Assembly (NCBI GenBank): GCA_029448655.1
Contig: JACCLO010000017.1
Location: 496,001 to 560,000 of the forward strand
DNA from: Wolfiporia cocos
Taxonomy: Eukaryota; Basidiomycota; Agaricomycetes; Polyporales; Phaeolaceae
Direction: 5' to 3'
DNA length: 64,000 nucleotides
Below, piece after piece: positions 30,566 to 41,404 of this stretch; the stretch's first letter is position 1, and each line of letters begins with the position of its first letter. The position numbers and the translations under genes were made by a program. The notes under the pieces are model-generated. The model did not search any database. It was not told where the DNA came from and saw only the letters and a list, made by a program, of their open reading frames with translations.

Positions 30566-30576
30566 AAGGTCGAGCT
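30566..30576 (+). other. G primer-binding site, complementary to the RNA 5' end
   Basis: AAGGTCGAGCT begins one base after the LTR and is the exact reverse complement of 30,172-30,182; complementarity stops after 11 nt. It predicts Tf1-like self-priming of reverse transcription. Confidence 0.75.
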
Positions 30577-30610
30577 TATCACACCCTCACCTACCATGGT
30601 GTAAGGGCAC

Positions 30611-32455
30611 ATGATATTTGGACCAGAATTCCCAGCACGACTGATTGAACTCTTGCCCGAGGACATTCAGGGAGTCTACAGACTCAACCGATACGAGTGG
30701 ACTGACACAATTGGAGCCTTCCGTAACCGCGGAGGAATTGTTGTCATTCCCAGAGAAGATAGGGCATCGAAGTGGGTACAAGTATACCCCTCCGCAGGAA
30801 CGACCGCTTGGGAAATAACACGTGAAGCGTTCAAACGATTCGGAGAAATCCCTCCAATGTCAACCGCGACGTTGACAGAAAACGAAACCGAAACCATCAA
30901 CAGAACCTTCGATGCCGATGGAAATACGAATCAGCCTTTGGGCGCCACAGGAATGGCAGGAATTGAGCGCATCGGAGATGATGGGAGAAATCCTGGAAAC
31001 TTTACAGGAACAGATAACAGCCAGACCGGAGGACAGGACCCTCCAGGATTTGTATCTGCTTTTGCGCAGAGTGGGGTTGGGCCTATGGCTGGAGGAACAG
31101 ACCTCTTTGGAAGCCCCCCACAGAACGCACCCGGAATGGGTAGCGGAGGAAATCCGTCTTGGACTAGCCCAAGCGGAGGAATGGGAACGACAAACCCAGG
31201 AACATGGCCTTCAGGCCTATTTGGACGAACCTCCGCAAGTACAAGCGGAGGAGGACTGGGAGGAGACTTCGGACTTGGAGGAAGGAATGCCCCCCCTCCT
31301 GGAGGACTCGGAGGAGGACCTCTCACGAACCCCGGAGGAGGAAACCCTGGAGGGAACCCAGGGAACCCCGGAGGAAATCCAGGAAACCCGGGTGGAGGAT
31401 ACCCGGGAGGAGGAGGACCACCAGGAGGGCCTCCACCACCGAATGCGCCGCAGCCTCAACCTCCGGCGCCGAACCCGTACTACCGACCCCCAATGATAAA
31501 GATCAATCCCCCAGACGTATTCGACGGGGAACGATCCGACATGCAGAACTTCATAAACCAGTGCAATTCCTGGTTTACGATGTACGAAACATCATTCCAG
31601 AACGACGTTCAGAGAGTAATCTTTATCCTCTCTTATATTTCAAACAAGGGGAAAACGGGCCAATGGAAACAGAATTATCACCGGGTTTATACAAACCCCC
31701 AGACAAAACGATTCTTCCCGCCTAGTCTTGCACAGTTTGATGCAGACTTCCAGAAAGCCTTCGGAGCCATCGAAGAGGTACAGAAGGCGCGGAAGAAAAT
31801 CCTGGACGTAACCCAGGACAGGAAGGACATCGATGATTATATCACCGAGTTCAACAACTTGGCCGGGAAGGCCCAGTACGATCGATACAGCGCGGACGGA
31901 AACGCGTTGCTCATAACCCTCTTCGAGAAAGGGTTACCCGAACATACGACCCGATACATTATCGGCGTTCGACCGCTACCAGCGACCATTGATGAATGGC
32001 AGTCCGCTGCCTCGTATTATGAAAATACGTACAAGATATTCTTGAAACGGGACAAACCGTTTGTCAAGAAAAAGGCTTGGCAAGCCTCGAACCAGAATAA
32101 CGGACGCACTAGTGCTCCACAGACAACCGCACCAAAAGATCCGAACGCAATGGATGTAGATCGAATGACCACCCAGGAAAGGGACGATCACATCAAGAAG
32201 GGAAAATGCTTCACCTGTCATCAACCAGGACATATGTCACGAGACTGTCCAAAGAGGCCGAGGAAGCCGGCCCGCCCTAGGCGGACTACTCGAAAAACCG
32301 AAGAAGAAGAAGCCGAGCAAGAAGCTCGCATTGAAGAAGTCTCTGAGGAAGAGACTGAATACATCACCGCTAACAGGGTCACAGCAATTAGGGCTCTGAA
32401 AGCCAAGAACCCCGAGCTCCTAGCACGGCTCGTAGAAGAACAGGATTTTGCCTAG
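30611..32455 (+). CDS. gag: G gag polyprotein (614 aa)
   Basis: Structural particle protein. Residues about 1-85 form an N-terminal domain of unknown fold ([18 protein letters not shown]). About 125-285 is a Gly/Pro/Asn low-complexity region with GGNPGNPGG repeats. The capsid-type gag domain spans about 295-480 ([20 protein letters not shown] ... [12 protein letters not shown]). The zinc knuckle [14 protein letters not shown] is at about 534-547, followed by a basic and then an acidic tail. The Gly-rich region is unusual for this family. Pol begins in the -1 frame at the gag stop. Confidence 0.88.
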   Translation: MIFGPEFPARLIELLPEDIQGVYRLNRYEWTDTIGAFRNRGGIVVIPREDRASKWVQVYPSAGTTAWEITREAFKRFGEIPPMSTATLTENETETINRTFDADGNTNQPLGATGMAGIERIGDDGRNPGNFTGTDNSQTGGQDPPGFVSAFAQSGVGPMAGGTDLFGSPPQNAPGMGSGGNPSWTSPSGGMGTTNPGTWPSGLFGRTSASTSGGGLGGDFGLGGRNAPPPGGLGGGPLTNPGGGNPGGNPGNPGGNPGNPGGGYPGGGGPPGGPPPPNAPQPQPPAPNPYYRPPMIKINPPDVFDGERSDMQNFINQCNSWFTMYETSFQNDVQRVIFILSYISNKGKTGQWKQNYHRVYTNPQTKRFFPPSLAQFDADFQKAFGAIEEVQKARKKILDVTQDRKDIDDYITEFNNLAGKAQYDRYSADGNALLITLFEKGLPEHTTRYIIGVRPLPATIDEWQSAASYYENTYKIFLKRDKPFVKKKAWQASNQNNGRTSAPQTTAPKDPNAMDVDRMTTQERDDHIKKGKCFTCHQPGHMSRDCPKRPRKPARPRRTTRKTEEEEAEQEARIEEVSEEETEYITANRVTAIRALKAKNPELLARLVEEQDFA

Positions 32456-32460
32456 GAGGG

Positions 32461-35400
32461 AAGCCCACGGTCTTGCCCTCCGAGAAAGCAGCGCATGTAA
32501 TTACCTCGTTCGAGAAGAATCGATCCCTCTTCATCCCGGTAATCATGACGCTGGCAAAACCCGTGAAGTGCAATGCACTAATCGACTCAGGAGCAATGTC
32601 GAACCTGATCCACAGCAGAGTGGTAGAAAAATACAAGTGCCCACGCAACCTTTGAAGAACCCGATCATCGTCAAAAATGTTGACGGAACAGAAAACAAAG
32701 ATGGGCGAATAGACCGAGAAGCCACCATACTACTACGATATCCAAAGACCCAGAAAACGCGAAAAGTCCAATTCCTGGTAGGATCAATCGGAACAGAGAA
32801 TATGATTCTAGGGTATGGATGGTTGAAAGACGAAAACCCCACAATCGACTGGAAGGACCAAACAGTCGATGTACGATCAATACTAGGGGCGGAAGAAAAG
32901 AAACAGGAAGCCACAATCCGAATGGATACAGTGGAAATGGTAGTTGCCCCAGAAGGAAAAATTCCAACAAGGGGGACCCAAGAAGCTGTGGGGTATGACC
33001 TCTACGCCGCAGAAGAAACCGAGATTCCCGCCGGAGGATGGAAACTCGTCTCCACAGGAGTAAAAATGAAGATCCCGAAGGGATCGTATGGAAGGCTGGC
33101 CGGACGATCAGGCAACACCCTCAGACACGGATTAGTAGTACAAGCCGGAATCATAGACTCGGACTACCGAGGAGACGTCGGAGCCATCGTCTTCAACTAC
33201 TCAGACAAAGCGCATAGAATTATCCCGGGCATGCGAATAGCCCAGATAATCTTCAAACGACACCTCACCCCCGACATCTTAGAGGTCGAAGACCTAGATG
33301 ATACAGAACGAGGGGAGAAAGGGTTCGGATCCACGGACCAGCCAGAAGAAACAGCGCAGCGGCTCTATACTCCCGAGGAGTACGAAGCGATCCGACGCTT
33401 CGCAAAAGATAACCCTAGGATCATAGGAAAGAAAGGGGAGACGCGGAAGAAGTTCCGAACGAAGATACAAATCATCAACGCTGTCAGGAAAGCGCTGACA
33501 AAATCCCAGGAATTCGCACAGAAAACCCCCGAACCAGAACGAACGATTGAGGAGATGGTCCCGAAACACCTACTGGACTTCGCCAAGGTGTTCAGTAAGG
33601 AGTCCGCAGCAGCGTTCCCCACGTCGAGACCATGGGACCACGCAATCGAATTAAAACCCGATTTCGTGCCGAAAGACTGCAAAGTCTATGCACTCTCGCC
33701 TAAAGAGCAACAGGCGCTGGACGAATTCCTAAAAGAAAACTTGGCCAAGGGATTCATAGTCCCTTCAAAATCCCCGATGGCGTCACCATTCTTTTTCGTC
33801 CCAAAGAAGGACAGCGGCCTACGACCCTGTCAAGATTATCGATATCTGAACGAAGGGACGATAAAGAACGTCTATCCCTTGCCACTGATCTCAGAGCTCC
33901 TGGAAAAGCTAAAAGGAGCAAAGATCTTCACAAAAATGGACCTTAGAGCGGGATACAACAACGTGCGAATCAAAAAAAGGAGACGAATGGAAAGCGGCCT
34001 TCAAAACAAACCGAGGGTTGTACGAGCCCACGGTTATGTTTTTCGGATTGTGCAATGCACCCGGGACCTTCCAAGCAATGATGAACGAAATCCTGAAAGA
34101 AGAAATCCTCGAAGGATGGGTGCTTCTTTATATGGACGACATCCTCATTTTCTCAGAAGACGAGAAAGTACACAAGGAACGGGAACGGCGGATCCTTCAG
34201 AGATTGGTGGATAACCATCTCTTTGTGAAACCCGAGAAATGCGCCTTCGGTGTCGACAGAGTCGAATTTCTGGGACTAGTCATCACCCCAGGAAATATCC
34301 AGATGGACCCAGCGAAACTCAATGGGATTAAGGAGTGGCCGACTCCCCGAAATCTCAAAGAAGTCAGATCCTTCCTAGGATTTGCGAACTTTTATCGGAA
34401 ATTTATCGATCACTACTCTACGCACGCCCGACCCTTGGTAGACCTCACAAAAACGGTCACGGGGACAGGGTTCCAATGGACGGAGAAAGAACAGAAAGCA
34501 TTCGAATTCATGAAGAAAGCATTCACAACAGCGCCCGCATTAGGAACACCAGACAAGGAGAAACCGTTCATCCTCGAAGCAGACGCGTCTCAGTTCGCCA
34601 CAGGAGCAGTACTGAAACAGATAGATGAAACAGGGCGCGAACGGCCAGTGGGATATCTCTCACAGTCCCTGACATCTACAGAACGGAACTATGAAATCTA
34701 CAATCGCGAACTACTCGGAATAGTCCGAGCCTTAGAAGAATGGCGGCACCTGTTAGAAGGAGCACCACATCGGATCTTGATCCGAAGTGATCATCAGAAC
34801 CTGACGTACTGGAGAAGCGCACAGCGCCTAAATCGGCGACAAGCGAGATGGCATCTATTCCTCTCGCAATTCGACCTGAAGTTACAACACGTCCCCGGAA
34901 GGAAACTAGTCATGGCCGACACACTGTCCAGGTTGTATCACCAGGACGAAAGCAACGAAGACAACGAGGGAATCACCATGATTCCAGATGAACTCGTCGT
35001 CCACGCAATCCAGATCCCGATCATTGATCGAATCAAGAACGCCAACGATCGAGATGAATCTGCGGAACAGGCGATCCGTGCTCTAGGGGGCACAGGCGAA
35101 TTCCCCGCAAGAACCACCGCAGATGAATGGCAACAAACGGATGGAATATTGCTCTACAGGGGCAGGATGTACGTGCCAAGGGACGAGGGCCTTCGACGGG
35201 ACGTCATCTCAAAATACCACGACATGATCCCGGCCGGACACCCTGGGATCTGGGGTACAACAGTACAGGTTACGACCCACTTTTGGTGGCCTGACATGAG
35301 AAAAATGATAGCGGAATACGTCCAGGGCTGTGCAATCTGTCAGCAGATGAAACCTGACAGGAATCCGCTAAAACCCCCTTTACAGCCAATACCGACACGG

Positions 35401-37596
35401 GAAGACGCCCTCCCCTTCTCACAGTGCTCGGTCGATTTTGTCACCGACCTGCCAAGAGTCGGAAAGTATGACTCCATGATGGTGATTGTCGACCATGGCC
35501 TATCCAAGGCCATCTCTCTCACCCCATGCGACAAAACAATCACGAGCGAAGGGGCCGCAGAAATATTCCATCGAAAGATATATTCACAGTACGGCATCCC
35601 CCGAAAAATCATTTCAGACAGAGGACCACAGTTCGCATCAAAGCTCTTCAAAGAGTTATGCCGACTACAAGGGACAGAGTCAGCGATGAGTACAGCATAC
35701 CACCCCCAGACAGACGGACAAACGGAAAGGATGAACCAACAAATCGAAGTATACCTTCGCATCTATTGCATGAACGACCCTTTTCAATGGGTACAACGAC
35801 TACCTGACGTCGAATTTGCACACAACACCAGACGAACTGAAAACCGGCCTGCGCCACTTGAAACAATCTTAGGATACGTCCCGAGAGGATTCCCAGACTA
35901 CGACCGAGTAGGGAACGTCCCGGCAGCTGTCGACAGGATCAAGAAGATCAAAGAGGCGCGAAAGATGGCATTCATCGTGCATGAATTAGCCCAGAAAAGA
36001 ATGGCAGGGCGGTTCCTCAGAGAACTGCCGAAGCTTGAGAAAGGGGATAAGGTCTGGCTCGACACAAAGAACCTAACTATCCCCTACGAATCTAACAAGC
36101 TGGCACCAAAAAGGGAAGGACCCTTCACTATCACAGAAAAGATGGGACCCACGACATACCGGCTGCAATTACCAACGAGCTGGAAAGTTCATCCGGTATT
36201 CCACGCCGCCTTACTAAAACCATTCAAAGAAACAAGGGTGCACGGACCCAATTACTTACGACCGCTACCTGATGTCATCAAGGGACAAGAAGAATACGAG
36301 GTCGAAGCCATCTTGGCTGACAGATGGAAAGGAAAGAAGCATCAATACTTCGTCAAGTGGAAAGGCTATGCCACGGCCGACAATCCGTGGGAAGACGAGG
36401 CGAACTTGGAGCACTCCAAGGAGCTGATAAAAGACTACCACAGGACGAGAGTCAGGACAACCCCGACACTCGAAAACAGGACAGTAATAGTATGTCGACG
36501 ACTCGCCACCAGCTCCCCCGTCGTACCACGACCCCCGGCGATGCAGATCGTCGAGAAGGCCGACCGCGAGGTACGCCACCAAGAAGGTACTCCCCCCAGC
36601 ATCTGCAGATTAGACACGCCCTCCTCTGGTACAGGGCCAAGGGACCTTTTGCTGGCCGAGCCGATGGCTGGTCGGCCCTCTTCGACATCGCGCAGGACCT
36701 CACCCACGTCTACAGCTCGTACCAGAACATCACCGAGGACCTCGTCCGAATGGAGGGGCAGATCAGAGCACAGAGAGAGGGACTCGAGCTACTCACCGAC
36801 AGACTTATCGACCGATTGGCCGCCACCACGACGGCCCGACTACGACACGTGCTCAACGACTTCGAGGATCGCGAGCACGTTGCTCCCAATCGACCCGAAT
36901 ACACACCGCGACCCGCCCGCTTTTTCACCCCCGACGAACGATGCCGAGTTGCAAGGCCGTTTGATTTTATGGAGGGCGATAGAGTATTATTTCCGTTGCC
37001 TACCGAGGCTCAGAGGGCCCGCCGAACAGGAGTTAGAGACCCGACGCCACGTATTCCTGGTATGGGAGGCAACGGGAGACGTGAACCACCTGCACGCCCG
37101 ACGAGCCCTAGGGCTACCCCAGCGCGACAGCGAAGAGCGAATAGCACACCGCCTATTCGACGATCTCCTTCAGTGCAGAGTATTACCCGCGAGGAGTTTG
37201 AGCGAGGTGCGAGGGAGCACAAACGAGACACCGCCTCCCTACCAACGTGGGCCGCACGAAACCTTCACCGAGCCGCACACCACTGGAGGTACCAACACAA
37301 CGAATACCTCCGCGATATCCCTTCCCTACGGGTACCAGCGAGGCCCTCACCTGAGCAGCCGTGTCGACAATGTGGTTCCGCTAACCACTGGATCCTCGAC
37401 TGCCCCGATTATATTTGCAGAACTTGTGGGCTCAATCAACCAGGTCATCGACAGAATGAATGCCACCAACACTTCGTATGGCGAACTCCTACGACCCCGT
37501 CCCTCAGCGGGAACGGCGACATCTACAATGAACAGGACGCCGAGGCACTCTGAAGAGAGGAACTTGGAAAATTCGTCGAGGCCGATGAATGCCTAG
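32461..37596 (+). pseudogene. pol: G pol: protease-dUTPase-RT-RNase H-integrase-chromodomain, two frameshifts
   Basis: Frame 1 carries the protease [13 protein letters not shown] (catalytic D codon 32,584). Near 32,640-32,655 the frame drops by one base; [10 protein letters not shown] and the dUTPase (about 32,940-33,340: [47 protein letters not shown]) and the RT start (33,640-33,970) are in frame 0. A run of seven A at 33,972-33,978, where six are expected (VRIKKGDEW), returns to frame 1. Then [10 protein letters not shown] (34,131), RNase H FILEADASQFATGAVL (about 34,570), integrase finger (about 35,217-35,345), the D of SVDFVTD (about 35,433), SDRGPQF (about 35,614) and the E of DGQTERMN, and chromodomain EVEAILADR...YFVKWKGY (about 36,300-36,450). 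The frame stays open to 37,596. Sequencing error in the A run cannot be excluded. Confidence 0.9.
36492..37553 (+). CDS. G extra 3' ORF with two CCHC zinc knuckles (353 aa), overlapping pol
   Basis: Starts at ATG 36,492 right after the chromodomain, in frame 0, while the pol frame (1) is also open over the whole length. The frame-0 protein has a basic N-terminus, a helical segment (ITEDLVRMEGQIRAQREGL, LLTDRLIDRLAATTTARL), an Arg/Pro-rich middle, and near the C-terminus two knuckles: CRQCGSANHWILDC and CRTCGLNQPGHRQNEC. In the 36,930-37,230 stretch the pol frame looks more protein-like (LILWRAIEYYFRCLPRLRG, RHVFLVWEATGDVNHLHARR). Either two proteins overlap, or one protein was broken by two compensating shifts. 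Zinc knuckles suggest nucleic-acid binding. No standard chromovirus gene occupies this place. Confidence 0.55.
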   Translation: MSTTRHQLPRRTTTPGDADRREGRPRGTPPRRYSPQHLQIRHALLWYRAKGPFAGRADGWSALFDIAQDLTHVYSSYQNITEDLVRMEGQIRAQREGLELLTDRLIDRLAATTTARLRHVLNDFEDREHVAPNRPEYTPRPARFFTPDERCRVARPFDFMEGDRVLFPLPTEAQRARRTGVRDPTPRIPGMGGNGRREPPARPTSPRATPARQRRANSTPPIRRSPSVQSITREEFERGAREHKRDTASLPTWAARNLHRAAHHWRYQHNEYLRDIPSLRVPARPSPEQPCRQCGSANHWILDCPDYICRTCGLNQPGHRQNECHQHFVWRTPTTPSLSGNGDIYNEQDAEAL

Positions 37597-37607
37597 GGAG
37601 GGGCTGA

Positions 37608-38373
37608 TGTTACGGTTATTTTAATTTTTCGAATATCGACAGAACTCACCATTGGGTGAATACGATACAGGGACTTGTTGCACAACCAACTCCCCTGGCT
37701 ACTCGTGACTCTACTGGGCGCATCCCCAGTTGTACTAGTCTATAGGGCGCGTTTCGTCTTTGGCAGATCCAACTCTGCCATCGTTTCATGTTCAACACTT
37801 ACTTGCTGATAGATGGCATTCAACCGCCATCATTCCTATCTATCGTCTCGGACATATCACTACATACTTATCAAACGTTTGGTACTATAGCGAAGATAGT
37901 ATCGGTGACATCTGGGACAGACCTGACCCCTGAAACTTAACGTAGTATATAAACTCATGTACTTACTGTCGAGGCTCTCCAGCTCGACCTTGTTGTACAA
38001 ACAAGAAGTCTTATACTCGTTCTCAAACGTAGGAAACTACGCTCAGTATTTCTCACTCGAGCAACCGAACGACTAAGTCCTCGAAGTGCACACTGACTTC
38101 TCGGACTTAGGCGAGTCTTATATTCTATTCGACTCGCACCTGAACAGATTATATCCTCTAACGCGTATTGGATATTAACCGATCCCCTAAGGACTTCACT
38201 TAGGACCCGAAGGCATCTAACGAGTATTTGCCTTGCATACGGCGGCGTGCCTACGTGCAGAAGAACGATCTATATTCGCGATTCGAATATACGAACGGGT
38301 ATTCAACCCGTAACACAGAAGAACGATCTATATTCGCGACTCGAATATACAAACAGGTATTCGACCCGTAACA
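37608..38373 (+). repeat. G 3' LTR
   Basis: 766 bp. Two differences from the 5' LTR seen near the end (CGACCC to CAACCC at about 38,304; AACGGG to AACAGG at about 38,355), both at CpG. Confidence 0.92.
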
Positions 38374-38378
38374 ACCTC

Positions 38379-38918
38379 CATATCTGTCCTGCTGGGTAAA
38401 CCCAGGGACACTGTCAAGAAGCTGTCTCCTTAGCCTTGCAGTGTTTTTGACAAGGTTTTTGGTGATCTGGAGAGTCACAGTTGTTTAGAAAAATTGCCTG
38501 ACCAGAATTATGTTATGTATTGATTATAGTAGAATACAATGTGTGTTGTCTTCAGCTAAGTCACCATGGATAATTCAATAAGGTGAGTGGCCCTTGTGTT
38601 TACATCACAATGCATGTCTGATGTTGCCCATTCTCATGTGCTGTGCATGCTGCTACTGTCATAGTCAAAAACCATATACCAAATAGTATACTGAGTATAT
38701 ACTATACACTACCCATCACTTGTGGATGCTCTGCTTGCCATTTCTATGCCACAGACCCATTCCACCATGGGTGTTGACTCACCCTTCTTGGATGGGGCTG
38801 AATCCACCTACCTAAATAATCACCCCTGACAGCCATGAAGCATGGGATCTACCTTTCTACTCTGAGAGGTCTGACAGGTCAGTATGAAGGTGCCAAGCTA
38901 TGAACAGACCCTTATTTG
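38379..38918. other. Centre of the foldback-like element, left half
   Basis: No recognised gene. On the minus strand 38,478-38,380 reads TKNLVKNTARLRRQLLDSVPG and FTQQDRYG, which has protein-like composition and could be the edge of a lost coding region; it ends at the G insertion site. Confidence 0.4.
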
Positions 38919-38923
38919 TCTCT

Positions 38924-39633
38924 TGTTACGGGTCGAATACCCGTTTGTATATTCGAGTCGCGAATATAGATCGTTCTTCTGCACGTAGGCTTGTTGCCGT
39001 ATGCAAGGCAAATACTCGTTAGATGCCTTCAAGTCCTAAGTAGAATTCTTAGGAGGTCGGTTAATATCCAATACGCGTTAGAGGATATAATCTGTTCAAG
39101 TGCGAGTCTGATAGAATATAAGACTCGCCTAAGTCCGAGAAGTCGATGTGCACTTCGAGGACTTAGTCGTTCAATTGCTCAAGCGAGAAATACTTGAGCG
39201 TAGTTTCCTACGTTTGAGAACGAGTATAAGACTTCTTGTTTGTACAACAAGGTCGAGCTAAAGAGCCTCGACAGTAAATACATGAGTTTATATACTTCGT
39301 TAGGTTTTAGGGGTCAAGCCTGTCCCAGATGTCACCGATACTATCTACGCTATAGTGTCAAACGTTTGATAGGTATGTAGTGATATACCCGAGACGATAG
39401 ATAGGAATGATGGCGGTTGAACGCCATCTATCAGCTAATAAACGATGAACGTGAAACGACAGCAGAGTTGGATCTGCCAAAGATGAAACGAGTCTTTTAG
39501 ACTAGTACAACTGGGGATGCGCCCAGTAGAATCACGAGTAGCCAGGGGGTTTGGTTGCGCAACAAGTCCCTGTATCGTATTCGCCCTATGGTGAGTTCTG
39601 TCGATATTCGAAAAAATTAAAATAACCGTAACA
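38924..39633 (-). mobile_element. Solo LTR, G family (710 bp)
   Basis: TGTTACGGGTC...AATAACCGTAACA with exact TSD TCTCT (38,919-38,923, 39,634-39,638). It keeps the complement of AGCTCGACCTT and a single copy of the terminal ~57-bp unit. Confidence 0.92.
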
Positions 39634-39638
39634 TCTCT

Positions 39639-40081
39639 TGTCACAGTCTATCCAACCACACACCTAATGCCTAGAGATAGCCCCTATAACCGACTAGGGG
39701 AGGCACCCAACCAAGGTCGCTAGCAAGGCAGCGACACTCAGAGGAGATAGGCACACAGCGAGAGTAGAGAGAGGGCACTAAGCCCAACGACTAGAATAAT
39801 GCTTCTGGGGAGTAAGCCCCAGAAGGACTACAGCTTATATACATGAGCGTCGTACACTACTAGCCAGATGACCAGCCCTAAAGGTATGGTCTGTGTGTAT
39901 GTGTCTAGCTACAGGTCATGAGGTAGCGTACATAAGCTATAATCAGCTGACTGTAGATTAGATAGCGATGCTAACTACACTATCTACACAGTCATGTGAC
40001 GAGAGAGGCTTGGAGTCATGAGTCCGACCCCAGCGCAGGGCAATATGCTGGAGGTCAGCATCTACAGAATAATCTGTGACA
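39639..40081 (-). mobile_element. Solo LTR (443 bp) at the same target site
   Basis: TGTCACAGTC...AATAATCTGTGACA with TCTCT on both sides (39,634-39,638, 40,082-40,086); the left TSD is shared with the adjoining G-family LTR. Minus-strand TATA box (39,841-39,834) followed by the 9-bp inverted repeat CTTCTGGGG / CCCCAGAAG (39,802-39,825). Confidence 0.88.
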
Positions 40082-40086
40082 TCTCT

Positions 40087-40880
40087 ACCAAACAATAAAA
40101 AGGCTTCAAAAATGCAGTCGAACAAACAGCTAAAAAGCCAGAAACATTCACCAAGCCACAGATCTGTCAGAGTAGCAGAAATTTGGTTTGATGAGTAGAC
40201 TTGTCCTAGGTGTGATGATGCCTGTAGAGCAGGCACGTGAGGTACATATATTGAAGATTGTCCATATATGTACCCCAAGATGCCCAAAAAGGGCTAGGTA
40301 CTATGACAACCAAGCTTGCATGATTTTCCCTGAATACATCATCCAACATAACTGTATTTACATTCCTGACAGTCTCACAGGCAGTGACAAGCAGGCTGGT
40401 GATGCTTGGCTGCATTGCATACAAGAGTTATTGTCAATTTCACCTGGCAGGATGGCCATCATGAGCCCCAACCTACATGCAGCACAACATACATACACAA
40501 GCAAATTGAGATGGGAAATGCTGTACAAAGGTAGGCTTCAAGGTTGAAATGTGTTGGGATCATCAGCAACAATGTCATGAAAAAGGTCATATAAAGTGGC
40601 ACAACAAATACAGTTTGGGTCACTGAAATAAATCTGCAAACTGGGTTGTCCAAAAGCTGGTGCAAAAACAAAGCAATTGATATGAATTATCCTCAATAAA
40701 ATATGCCACACCAAGATTCGAACTGCTGACTTCATGTTAAACGTGATCGGTAAAACAGGAACACTTACCATTACTCAACAATGGCTTCCATAACAGCTAT
40801 AACACTCTGCATGTATCACATATATCATATACAGATTTTACACAAACAAGAGAGTCCATGCACGATAAAGGTTGGCAAGT
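40087..40880. other. Centre of the foldback-like element, right half
   Basis: No recognised gene. A tRNA box-B-like motif occurs on the minus strand at about 40,714-40,724 (AGTTCGAATCT), but the rest does not fold as a tRNA. An ORF at 40,188-40,547 (plus) has no signature. Confidence 0.4.
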
Positions 40881-41404
40881 GCCGTAATGAGGGTTGAGTT
40901 GTGAGGGTTGTGGAGATTGCAAAGGTCACAAGAGCTGCAGGAGTGCCAACAGTGACAGTCATAGGCCACAGGGGCTGCAGTGGGTCATGGTTGCAGGTCA
41001 CTGAAACTTGGGGGGCTGCAGTGAAAGGTTATGGAAGTTGCACAGGTTGCAATTGCAGGTCATGGAGGTCACAAGCTGTGGAAGTTGCAGGGGCCAAGAA
41101 GATTGTGGGCACAGGTTGTGAGGGTCATAGTCATATTGGGTTGGTATGTTGCTGTTCCAAGTTGCTGAAGCTGCAGAGGCTGCAGTGAGAGATTGTAGAA
41201 GTTGCCGAGGTCATGGAGGTCACAGAGGTTGCAGGGGTCACAGAAGTTGCAGATGTGGAGGTTGCAGAGGTCACAGAAGTTGCAGACATGGAGGTCATGG
41301 AAGTTGCAGACATGGAGGTCACAGATGTTGCAGAGGCTGCGGAGGTTGTGGAGGTTGCAGAGGTTGCAGAGGTTGCAGAGGTCACGGAGGTCACGGATTT
41401 CATG

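Larger units (their letters stand above)
29799..38373 (+). mobile_element. Element G: full-length Ty3/Gypsy chromovirus with internal dUTPase
   Basis: 8575 bp; two 766-bp LTRs (TGTTACGGTT...CCCGTAACA) that differ at two positions found by eye; exact TSD ACCTC (29,794-29,798; 38,374-38,378). Order: LTR, 11-nt PBS, gag, protease, dUTPase, RT, RNase H, integrase, chromodomain, extra overlapping ORF, polypurine tract AGGGAGGGGC (37,594-37,603), LTR. Pol has two compensating single-base shifts, so this copy is probably inactive. It inserted in the minisatellite arm. Confidence 0.94.

Noticed and set aside
36324..36491. Upstream extension of the G 3' ORF to 36,324
   Set aside because: It overlaps the well-conserved chromodomain in another frame; ATG 36,492 is a better start.
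40700..40800. Functional tRNA gene near the TTCGAA motif
   Set aside because: No cloverleaf could be drawn; only the box-B-like core is present.
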